A stretch of 64,000 nucleotides of DNA, from NCBI GenBank assembly GCA_034440635.1, contig JAOTON010001592.1, positions 356,001-420,000 of the forward strand, written 5' to 3'. A model generated the notes under the pieces. It saw nothing but the letters and a program-made list of their open reading frames with translations, did no database searches and was not told where the DNA came from. This stretch comes from Lepas anatifera (taxonomy: Eukaryota > Arthropoda > Thecostraca > Lepadidae). The translations under genes and the position numbers were made by a program. This document shows positions 55,175 to 64,000 of the stretch, in pieces; within the stretch, counting starts at the first letter, position 1; every line of letters starts with the position of its first letter.

Positions 55175-56535
55175 CTGAAGTCTGCCCCAATTGGGGCAGA
55201 AATTTGGTTGCTGGGGCAGACTTCCTCATATGCTGGTTTGCCAAGTATGGCAGCAGGCCAGACTAGTCACACCAGCCATCTAAAATTCTTGCACTGCCAG
55301 CCACAAAAATTAGCACCAATCTGCCATATACCAGTGAGAAAAATGCACCCATTCCCCATTGTGTGAAATATGGCATTTTCGACGAGATCTGGTTGATGCG
55401 ATTGCCCTTGGAGACAGGAGCAAGTGGTGTGAATTTTATTATCCTGGTGCGAATTTGCAAGACTGGTGCGAGGAAGACGACACTAAAAACCAAACATATA
55501 ATGGCTGAATGGTTATAAAGACATAGGAGGGCACCTTATAAAAGTCCTTAACTATCTAACTAATAAGAGAGGTAGCATTGCATCGTGTGGGAAGAAATGG
55601 ATGCGTTTTTCTCACTGGTATATGGCAGATTGGTGCAAATTTTTGGTGGCTGGTGGTGCGAGGATTTTAGATGGCTGGTGCGACTTGTCTGGCTTGCTGC
55701 CATACTTTGTAGACTGGCCCATTCCTACCCACACGATGCTATGCTACCTCTCTTGTTAGTGAGTTAGTAGTCCTTCCTGCATGGTGCTCACGATGCCTGC
55801 CCTGCTCTCCTTTCCCAGCCTTTGCTGAGCCGTCTGGTCATGTGTACCTCGGTTATCTTGGCCTCTGTGTTTGAACTGTCGCAGCTGTGCTCGGGTCGCT
55901 AACCCTGCTACCACAGGTCAGCGGTAACATCACTTTAAAGGCTTTTATAAGGCGCCTTCCTGTGTCTTTATAACCATTCAGCCATTATATGTTGAGTGTT
56001 TAGTGTCACCTTCCTTGCACCAGTCTTGAAAATTTGCACCAGGTTGATGAAATTTGCACCACTCGCTCCTGTCTCCAAAGGCACTCACACCAACGAGATC
56101 TTGTCGAAAATGTCATACTTTGCACACTGGCACCGATGTGGGTGGGGTAAATTTTTACTGGAACAAGTTAATCTACTTCATTTTAAACTAGACGTTCAGA
56201 AATAAGATAACACTGTGCATCTGACCCGGTGATGATGACATATTCACGACCTTCCACATGCAAATCAATATAGACTCATGTTTGCCAGCTATCTTGCATT
56301 CATGATGCACAATTTCAAGGATACCCTTATTCAAAGGTATATTTGAGAGTGATTTATTTTTGCCTTGGTGACATCATTCGCCCAGTCTTCAGAGCGAGGC
56401 AGATTTAGATGAGATCTTGTTGCGGCAGTCTCGGTGCAGACCTACTGATTTGGGGCAGCTATTGGTCAAGCTTGGGGCAGAGGAGGGCTCTTGGGACAGG
56501 AACTAGTAATTGGGGCAGTAGTCAGTCCGGGTAAT
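55175..56535. repeat. Composite repeat in first intron of Pep-like gene
   Basis: Contains GGCAGCAGGCCAGACTAG ... CCATATACCAGTGAGAAAAA, then an inverted version (GTCTGGCTTGCTGCCATACT at 55687-55706), then another direct portion to about 56130. The same repeat is present at 23571-23900. The flanks carry GGGGCAG-rich segments (55178-55220 and 56450-56530). Confidence 0.65.
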
Positions 56536-56990
56536 CACCAAGAGAAGAAGAAACATTATTAAAAGAAATTTCAATCATTAGTGAAACTTGCACTGGAAAA
56601 GCTTATTTGTCTCAAAAGTGTCATATTTGTCATCAACCGAAATATGGTTTAAAAGATACCAGATCGAGGAAATTTCTCATTGATGTAAAGTTCCTTGAAG
56701 TGAATAAGAAAATCAGAAAATGGGCACCTTTCAAAAGCTAAATCTACAATTATTTTCTAAATTTATAATCTAAACTTAATGTAGTCTCAAAAAAATATAA
56801 CTGGACCATTCTTGAGTTAAAATAAAAACGTCTTCAGGTCTTTACTTGGTGCCAAAACTGTGGGTCAACTTATCACATTACATTGTCTCTATCACAATAC
56901 TTGGTAAACGATGTCCAGGCTGTTCCCCAGTGGTGCGCTGCCTCATCAGTACCGTCACTAACGTCATTTAACCTACCACTCCCGCAGACC

Positions 56991-57180
56991 ATGTCCCGAT
57001 ACTACCCGAACAGCCGGGGCAGCGGCCGGGGCGGCCGTGGCGGCAGCTACTACTACCGCGGCGGCGGCAACAGCTACCATGAGGGTGGCCGTGGCGGCTC
57101 GTCGCACTACTACGACAACCGCAACACGGCCAGTGGCGGAGGCCGCTACTACCCCAGCCGCGACCGGCGCGACTCGGCCG
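56991..57180 (+). CDS. Pep: Pep-like exon with start codon
   Basis: Acceptor CACTCCCGCAG at 56977-56987, then ACC and ATG. Encodes MSRYYPNSRGSGRGGRGGSY and continues Gly/Ser/Arg/Tyr-rich. Donor GCCG|GTGAGA; ends in phase 1. Confidence 0.75.
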
Positions 57181-60100
57181 GTGAGATGGGCTGCAGGGCC
57201 TCAGGTGTTGGACCAAACCCATGTATCTTCGTCTTAGCAGAGTCACAGTGGTGCAGGACCCTTAGGTGGCTGTGCGGTCCTGCATGTAATTTGTCAGATT
57301 GGATCGCTTCAAACCAGACTTATGTGCATGATGTGTCTATATTGCATTACATTGTTGCAGTGGAGTGTAACTTTTTCTGCAATGGGGATAGATCGTTCAA
57401 ACAATGTTAGGCTATTCTTTCTTTTCATAATTAAAGCGATCGCAAATTATACATGTCTTGTGGTCCATTCCAGAAGAAAAGTTATAGAGCTATTCTGGGC
57501 GTTAACTTCCGCCGCCTGTGCCCTCCCAGTGGCTGTTACTTTCGGCGCCTGGTCTCCGGCTAGTGGCCGTTACCTCTGACGCCTGTGCCACGCCCAGAGT
57601 GGCCGTTACATGCGGTGTCAGTGTCTCGGCCAGTGGCCGTTACCTCTGGTGTGTGCCCCGTAGGCGGTGGGTCGACCCGTAGCCAGCTGGAGATCGCCAA
57701 GAAGCTGGTGGACACAATTATGATGTCGGGCGGAGGGCGCCGATCCAGCGACCACTACTCAACGGGCGAGCCGGCCTACAAGCGACAGAGAGATGACGCC
57801 TACGACCGCGATCGCGTGAGTACCAACCAGGATCGGTGGCGGCAGTTCGTTTGTCGGCAGAGGAGTCAAAGAGGCATGGGAGTGGTGAGAGAGAGTGCTT
57901 GGGAGTGATGACTCCACGCAGGAGGATGAGAACAACCCTGAAGAGGAGACCAGGCTACAAGTCGAACTGCGGGAAGAAAGGAGGGAGGTGAAGATGGGCG
58001 GCAGAAGCTTTGTCGGGATTGCCGGAATTCCAAGGCTTCGGCAAACCGCATGCTCAACAGCGGCCCAGGGAAGAAGGGAAATGCACACGATGTGAGTACA
58101 TGCGGGGCAGGAACGCCAAATACCCCGGCAACGACGGAGGCCAGTAGAAAAAAGGTCCGGTGGTCAAATAAAACGTTAAATACGCATACCTGTGTATATG
58201 TTTGGCGTTGGTGGATGCTTATCGCGTTGATGATTTGTTAACATATTCACAGCTTTGCAATGGATACAAAGTAGACCTGCTCTGCAAAGTCTGAAGGTGG
58301 GAGTCTGTGGCGATAATTGCGCACGTTGATGTGCTTGCTAATGACTTCCCAGATGATTTTCCTTCAGTGACATCAACAAAGGGATCTTCTGCAAAGTGGA
58401 GTTCGACTCACCTCTCTGGGCCGAAGATTAGCCCGCGAGTCGCAATAGGACGAGCCTTCCTTCTTTCGTACCATTCTTGAGCAATGAGTTTCTCTGCATC
58501 TTTACTGAATGAATCTACGCATGTCGACGGATACGCTAGATGTGTATGATCCTTTGTTGAATGAGCTGAAGTGTGGATTGGGAGCCAGTAGTGTTTCTAT
58601 CAACAATCTGCAATCCCCCAAAAGTGTTGTCTCGACAAAAGCCGTTGATTAATAACGAGTTGTATGCAGTAAGTACGGGCGTGCAAAAATCTGCAAATCC
58701 ATGCCAAATTCAGCCGGCCTAACGCTGCTTGCACGAGCGCAGCCTTAGTTGAATGCTGAACTCCGCTGAGGGCCCGTCGCTGTCGATGGGGCCGGTGAGC
58801 CCGCGGTCCCATGAAAGAGGCTGTGGGATCCAAACTCAAGTGATTGGCTCGTTGTGACCCCTGTGTAGCAGCCGTCGCTTCAGCACAGAACACGGCTGGC
58901 GCCGATGCTCCGCCGCCGCCAGGGGCGCGCTGTGGCTGTGGTGACGCGGTAGTAACTGGTCGGCGGGTAACTCCTCGACAGTCGAGCTCGCAGCGCCGCT
59001 ACAGCGACCACCGCAGCAGCAGCGGCAGCCGAGACTACCGCAGGCCCGAACCGTACCAGGAGCGGCGGCCCCGACACGACGAGTTTCGTGCGCCTACGCG
59101 CCGGCCCTACCGCGCCCGTGGATACGCACCGCGCCGCGGCACGGGATATGTGCCGCGCGGAGGGCCGCCCAGACGCAGCTTCGACTCGGACCAGCCCAGG
59201 TAACGGGGCGGCGCCGCCCCGGCCCGGCCAGGACGGCAGCCGGTGGGCCGTGCTGGACGTGTGGCAGACGAGAGTGACGCGTGTGGGGAGAAAAGTCGCT
59301 CAGGCCTGGGGTTGGGACATAGGTGAAATTGTTGGAAGACCCGTGTTTTTCTTGTTCACTTTGTTATGTATGATTAAGGCATTTGCGTGCTGTAGCACGT
59401 GGACGGGATATATCAGCCTCGGTTGAGCGGACACTGCTTCCCTTCATCCTCTATAAATGTTGCGCAGTGGGAAAGGTTACAGCTAGATCGACCTATTGAA
59501 TATGAGCAAGTAATCCCGATCGCTCTTGAGATGTGAGTAGTTTGATACGTCCCAGTAAACACACGAATGCCGGAATTTTCTACTTTGATAAATGGATGAG
59601 ACTTGGAGTGAAGATGGGAGCTTAAAGAGTAGCATTAATGCATATTTGACTGAGAGGGCTGGTAGTCACACCCAAGCAAGGCTAAGATTTCAAACATTTC
59701 TGCATTCCGGTTTTTATTCAAGTTAATTGAATATTTGGGATTAGTAATGGAATGGAAAGTGTTGAAATAATATTTGGGATTGAAGGACTCAAAGCTTTAG
59801 ATTGTCCAGCCAGGGGAGGAGTAGGTACTTGTAGAATGGAATAGAAGACGTATCCGAAAATAGTTGACGGGGTCCTACATTTAAAGTAAACTTAACTTGT
59901 TGAGATTAAGGGCGTCATAATCAGGAAAACGCCTTCTGAAGCTATCGCAGGTCAAACACTCGGAGACATCCAAAGCGCAAATACAATGATCGGAAAACAA
60001 ACCAGATAGGTGGTTAAAGCCAGGTGTGTGTTTTCCTAACAGCTAATTTTTGTCTTCACAATTTCAACCGAAAAGAGAAAATAATAATGTTTGGTTTTCA

Positions 60101-63100
60101 CCCCGATTATAAAATTAGCCTAGTTCTTTAACTATTTAGGAGGATTGGGTTAAGTGAGATAGCAAATTTGTGGCCGCTTCTCCGACTGTCGTGTTCCTTT
60201 GCGATCGATTCCGTTGGCGAGACTGTTACGGGCCTGTCGATTGCCAACTATAATATTGGCTGGGCGGCTTCGGCCGCTGGCCCGTCGGGTATCGGTAAGT
60301 AGGGATTACAGGCACAGTGTATTGGATTAAACACGTTATTGGCATGGGCTTGAACTCGAATTTTAGGCCCCTTATTTCACTACATCGCTTCAGAGAAGTC
60401 AGTCCTCGACAATAGACAAAATCCGTGTTTTTCTGAAATACAGTTATGTAATGATATTTATAATAATATTGGTCATCTATTACCGAACCTCTTTTTAGTT
60501 ACCATTCTGAGTCAGGATCGTGACATGGCTTCCGAGATATTGATGCTCTAGAACGTATTAAGGCCAAGTGAGAAAATGGGGAAGTTGTATTCTATCAACT
60601 CACTATGTAATGGAAGCAGTGGGATGTTTCAACCACTAAGAAGCTGGTCAGGCCCAACTAGTATAGTGCACGCATCAGCGCCATAACTCAGTGCTCCGTC
60701 ACAGAAGCATGACCTGGTCAATGATTGAAGTTTTGGCTCATCCACCCCATGAGTCCACCAACCTCAAAATCCGCCAGCAGCAGTGGTGACGCGGCCCCAA
60801 GTCGCTCCGAACTGGGCAGCACCACTGAAAAAGAAAACTTCAGGGAAAAAGTAGCCAGTGGTAGAGTAACAGAACTCTCTTCTCTTAGCACACAACCGTA
60901 ACAAAACAATTCGTGAAGTTTCTTAACTGTGGCCAAGTGGTAGCACCGTTTGTGGCCGTGTTTGGGTTTCGTCTATCTTTTGTTGGTGTGAGCTGTGCTT
61001 GTTTGAACCTTCTCGGGATCAATCACTTATCTTTCGGAACTTTTCGGCTTCTCGGTAAGGTTACGACTAACTTTGGGATATATTGCTCCGTGTGCGAGTG
61101 GCTTGTTTTGTTTCTGCGCCGGGCGAGTTATCGGTGACTCAGACCAATACTGCTGCCGCCGTCTGACCTGACTCTTCTGACCAGTTGCCGCTATGTGGAA
61201 ACTGACTCGACTCGTGCTCGTTTGCAGGGGTCGCCCCTATTACAGAAGCAATCGTGATGACGAGGTAAGTACAGCACGCCGTTGTTTCGAGCCGTTTGTT
61301 GTTTCAGAACATATACATGCCGAAGATGGTGACACCTTTTTGAATGTGCAGTTTTGGTGTGTGTGTGAGTGTTAAACTAGTCATTTTCTTGTTCTTATAT
61401 CTGCAAGAAGTCATGTGATAACGACCCACAATGACTGTGTAAAACGTGGGATCTTGAAGTCGAAGCTTACAATGTCGAAGTTTGGTTGGCTGAAGGATTC
61501 CACTGAAAACCTTGAACTTCAGGTCAGCGTTCTCCCACCAGACTGGATTTGCTGGAGGTGCGTTACCAGGCTACCCTTTGCTGCAGGCACCCGCCAGCCG
61601 TGTGATGGTGACCAAGTGCCCGCACTGTCACGCGCGCTGCGCCACGTTCGCCGACTTCCGGAAACACCAGCTGGGCCGGGAGCACATGGCCGCCATGCGC
61701 AAGGTCCTGATGAAGGTAAGCTGGCAAGGCTGCTCATCCTGGTCTGCATAAGTATCGCTTCTGCCTTATCTCGGAGTTCGGTTGGGTAGTTTTCCAAGTC
61801 GAAGTGGGTTTGACTTTCTTCTGAGTTTGTGAATATCAGGTATGTAAGCCACGAGGGAAGTGGCGGGTTTATTCTTCCTGCTTCATTTCGCTTTTAGCTT
61901 AAATCTTCGTGCCTACATAAAAGCGTTACCCAGCTAGCGGGCGCTATATGACAGCACAGGCTGACGCGCCCCTAAGCCTAAATAATCAGATATAATAATA
62001 CCCAGACAGCAGTGCACTCTAGCCTACCCAGCGCGGTGGTGAGTGACTGATGGACAAGACAGGCGATTTTGACTTGCTCACCATCTTTTGGACAACCAGA
62101 CTTTTTGTTCTTCCAAATTTGCAGTGCTAGAGTTGAAAAAATGATCCCACCGCAAGTCATATTTTCATTTCTCAATGTATCACATAACGTAGCTGGAGTC
62201 AGGATCATGATTATTTTACAAGTAAATACAAATTAGATCTGCCATGATCAGCGATCTCACAAGATAAATGCATTTTGAAGTTGTGGTCGTCAAACTTGCT
62301 TGTTTCTGTGTAGTGTTGACCCTGTTTCAACCCTGTTTTAAACATTGGCCAATTCTCCATGATCAGATGTACCGGACATACAGCGGTTGTAACGTGAAGA
62401 GCACTCATTTTCGGTATAAGTATTTTGCTTCACATTCAAGCAAGGAACCTGGCCAAGAGAATTATTTGTTCTCCCAAAAACGGATCTCCCCTGTGGTAAG
62501 AAAATTGCCCACGTTGCCACTTCCAGGTGCGAGCGGAGCTGGGGAAGATGAGAAGCGCCCAGCGCGAGGTACAGAAGGAGCTGGAGGAAAAGGAATCGGC
62601 CAAGGACGCGGACGCGTTCGAAAAGGCGCCCTCCCAGTTCTGCACGCTCTGTCGGCTTCAGTACAAGGTAAAGCCCCACTAGGTGGCAAGACGCTGACTG
62701 GACGCCCATTTACGGTTCGGTAGAGCAGACCGTTGTGAACATACAAAGAGGGCGATTCCGAGCAGCCTCGTTCTTTTCCTTCTGTATGTTGGCGGCATCC
62801 ACCACTGCCTGGTAGGCATATCTTGTACCATACTAGAAACGGATTCGATATTTTTTTGTTCACGGGGCTCATTGGTTTCCGGTGGTGAGCTCTGAGGAAG
62901 ACTTGTGAACTTTTATTGTATTTCCGTGTCCTCAGTCGCCTGTAATTATCATAAAAACCTGAAGGCCTTGGGTTGCCACGTAGCGAAAACAATCCATCAA
63001 CGTTCATAATTTGTGTTTTAAATGATGTAAGATGGGAGAGGATGCCTTAACGCAAGCGCGCGAAATTGCGGCACCGATTCTGTGTGTTCCCTTACAACGA

Positions 63101-63809
63101 GGCCAGTAGCTGCTCAATTAATAAGACCAGGCCATTCTGGATAATTACTTCTTGGGGATATTTCTCGAATCAATTATTGATGGAGCATGTATTCCCCGAC
63201 AGGACTGCGAAGGCGTGGTACACAACGAGACAGAGTGGCACAAGAAGCAGAAGGCCTACCAGAACCCCAGCTGCAAGACCTGCAACATGGCGTTCCCCGC
63301 CCGTATCGCTTACGAAAAACATATCGGGACCTTCACACACATCCAGAAGACGGTAGACTCTCTCTCTCTCTCTCTCGCGCACATTCGAAATTTCCGAAAC
63401 TTTCCTCTTATTATGCTTTTGATGAATGCTTCGCAATATTGTGTGTTGGTTTCTCTCATACATATTATGTTGTGATGGGATTTGCCAAGTTTTATCTGTC
63501 TGTTAGTCATAGGCAGACATTGCCGTGCTCGGGCGGGCTCTGTGGATGTTGTTGCCGTCCCTGTCGTCGTTTCGGTCAGTGAGCGGTCTCGACCTCGGTC
63601 TCAGGCGCAGCTGGAGCGGCGAGCGCGCCGGCGCGACGCAGACGAGTTCGAGAAGGGCGGTTTCATGACACTGGACTCGGTGGGCGACGTGGACGGGGAC
63701 GACGCTGCCGGCCGCGCGCGTCGGCCCTCGGGCGACGACGACGAGCCACAGGTGTCGGCCACGCAGAAGCTCTCCGAACTGGAGAACTACGACGGAAAAA
63801 CGGCCGTCG
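56991..63809 (+). CDS. Pep: Zinc-finger protein on ecdysone puffs-like (3' part outside window)
   Basis: Eight exons in consistent phase encode 407 residues before the window ends. Residues 1-63 are Gly/Arg/Tyr/Ser-rich; 64-114 contain LEIAKKLVDTIMM; 115-199 are Arg-rich and low complexity. Three matrin/U1-like fingers follow: C210-x2-C-x12-H226-x5-H232, C281-x2-C-x11-H296-x5-H302, and C313-x2-C-x12-H329-x5-H335. A helical region (247-275) lies between the first two fingers. Then comes DEFEKGGFMTLDSVGDVD. The H-x5-H spacing marks RNA-associated nuclear fingers. Their order and the acidic DSVGDVD stretch fit insect Pep, an hnRNP-associated protein of ecdysone puffs. Identification is from memory. 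An alternative is another matrin-type finger protein such as a CIZ1 or AKAP8 relative. Confidence 0.65.
57500..57660 (+). repeat. About 35-bp minisatellite before splice acceptor
   Basis: Four copies of a unit around AGTGGCCGTTACCTCTG (starts near 57528, 57562, 57598 and 57632). It lies directly upstream of the acceptor at 57662-57663. Confidence 0.75.
57664..57815 (+). CDS. Pep: Pep-like exon 3
   Basis: Encodes GGSTRSQLEIAKKLVDTIMM, then SGGGRRSSDHYSTGEPAYKR and QRDDAYDRDR. Acceptor GCCCCGTAG, donor CGC|GTGAGT, phase 1 to 0. Confidence 0.72.
57816..58981 (+). other. Pep-like intron
   Basis: No additional exon or repeat end is supported. Open frames on both strands lack splice-site agreement. 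Confidence 0.45.
58982..59199 (+). CDS. Pep: Pep-like exon 4 (Arg-rich)
   Basis: Encodes SSSQRRYSDHRSSSGSRDYR and further Arg/Tyr/Pro/Gly-rich sequence to RSFDSDQP. Acceptor CTCGACAG, donor CAG|GTAACG, phase 0 to 2. The acceptor was picked for phase; AG sites 11 and 18 bases away are possible alternatives. Confidence 0.65.
59200..61227 (+). other. Pep-like intron (2.0 kb)
   Basis: Mostly unassigned. A possible extra exon ends at a strong donor, GGTATCG|GTAAGT, at 60295, but no acceptor was fixed. Not included in the model. Confidence 0.4.
61228..61264 (+). CDS. Pep: Pep-like micro-exon (37 nt)
   Basis: Encodes GRPYYRSNRDDE after completing an Arg codon. Acceptor CGTTTGCAG, donor GAG|GTAAGT, phase 2 to 0. 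Length and both splice sites fit the flanking phases exactly. Confidence 0.65.
61587..61715 (+). CDS. Pep: Pep-like exon with zinc finger 1
   Basis: Encodes APASRVMVTKCPHCHARCAT, then FADFRKHQLGREHMAAMRKV and LMK. One C-x2-C-x12-H-x5-H finger. Acceptor TTGCTGCAG, donor AAG|GTAAGC, phase 0 to 0. Confidence 0.85.
61716..62526 (+). other. Pep-like intron
   Basis: No feature recognised. Confidence 0.45.
62527..62667 (+). CDS. Pep: Pep-like exon with helix and half of finger 2
   Basis: Encodes VRAELGKMRSAQREVQKELE, then EKESAKDADAFEKAPSQFCT and LCRLQYK. A charged helix followed by the cysteine pair of finger 2. Acceptor CACTTCCAG, donor AAG|GTAAAG, phase 0 to 0. Confidence 0.85.
62668..63202 (+). 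other. Pep-like intron splitting zinc finger 2
   Basis: No feature recognised inside. It separates the cysteine pair from the histidine pair of finger 2. Confidence 0.5.
63203..63352 (+). CDS. Pep: Pep-like exon with rest of finger 2 and finger 3
   Basis: Encodes DCEGVVHNETEWHKKQKAYQ, then NPSCKTCNMAFPARIAYEKH and IGTFTHIQKT. Acceptor CCCGACAG, donor ACG|GTAGAC, phase 0 to 0. A (TC) microsatellite starts six bases after the donor. Confidence 0.85.
63605..63809 (+). CDS. Pep: Pep-like exon, acidic region
   Basis: Encodes AQLERRARRRDADEFEKGGF, then MTLDSVGDVDGDDAAGRARR and an acidic stretch ending ELENYDGKTAV. Acceptor GGTCTCAG, donor GTCG|GTGAGT, ends in phase 1. The gene continues beyond the window. 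Confidence 0.82.
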
Positions 63810-64000
63810 GTGAGTTGTGGCAGAGCGCACGGCCGCAGGGTCGTGACGGGACCGCATGGTGGCTCTCCTATTCACTCTTGTACCAGCTGTAGCCGGAAGA
63901 CAAGTTTGAACGTCTTTTGTTGTGTACCGGTGCGTCAAGAGTCGCATCACTTATGCGGGTAATTTAGTGTTGGAAACCTGAATGAAAGACCAAACGAAGG

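Noticed and set aside
56991..57180. Fibrillarin-like or other GAR protein from the Gly/Arg-rich start
   Set aside because: Downstream exons in phase carry matrin-type zinc fingers, which excludes fibrillarin.
60180..60294. Possible extra Pep-like exon before GTAAGT at 60295
   Set aside because: The donor is good, but no acceptor gives a length that preserves the phase with certainty, and the model is already in phase without it.
1..64000. CRISPR arrays, bacterial operons, tRNA or rRNA genes
   Set aside because: No regular spacer-repeat pattern, no ribosome-binding-site-linked gene series, and no tRNA cloverleaf or rRNA sequence recognised. The window is plainly eukaryotic.

Overview
This window looks like a eukaryotic, probably arthropod (perhaps crustacean), nuclear genome. 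It has spliced genes with long repeat-filled introns, a homologue of the insect zinc-finger protein on ecdysone puffs (Pep), an eIF2-gamma of arthropod type, two decayed non-LTR retrotransposons, and many short non-coding DNA transposons. The species cannot be named from the sequence.

Genes. (1) A complete, intronless stomatin-family gene lies at 24769-25689 (+), with a poly(A) signal at 26003. (2) eIF2-gamma runs on the minus strand from 43137 down to 29267. Ten exons were reconstructed with consistent phases, giving 449 residues and a stop; only about 22 N-terminal residues (the first coding exon) are missing. One intron is of the GC-AG type, and the last intron is 6.2 kb long and packed with transposons. 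Stomatin and eIF2-gamma converge tail to tail. (3) A Pep-like gene starts at 56991 (+), has eight exons in the window, and runs off the right edge. (4) A weak two-exon gene start on the minus strand near 10 kb was not recognised.

Mobile DNA. The dominant feature is a superfamily of roughly 0.8-1.2 kb non-coding elements bounded by TTAA. Different subfamilies (A, C, D/E, F, G here) share one architecture. Each has a TTAAC-type end, then a GC-rich hairpin whose core differs between subfamilies, then a GTTTTTC / AAAAACG block, then a GCGC-rich block, then a body dense in AGGTCA and TGACCT hexamers. A smaller 0.45 kb TTAA element (B) twice sits exactly on the terminal TTAA of one of the larger elements. 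hAT-like elements with 8-bp duplications also occur; one of them (11468-13148) is a three-layer nest. Other items are a 1.3-kb-arm inverted repeat at 45.5-49.2 kb interrupted by a TA-flanked MITE, AATATT-rich satellites, and several GC-rich minisatellites.

Layout. 1-24 kb: repeats only, apart from the weak gene start. 24-26 kb: stomatin. 26-29 kb: short spacer with one C element. 29-43 kb: eIF2-gamma, with a nested retrotransposon in its last intron. 43-45 kb: A element and spacer. 45-49 kb: large inverted repeat. 49-52 kb: decayed non-LTR element. 52-54.7 kb: no recognisable feature. 54.8-64 kb: Pep-like gene with a repeat-filled first intron.
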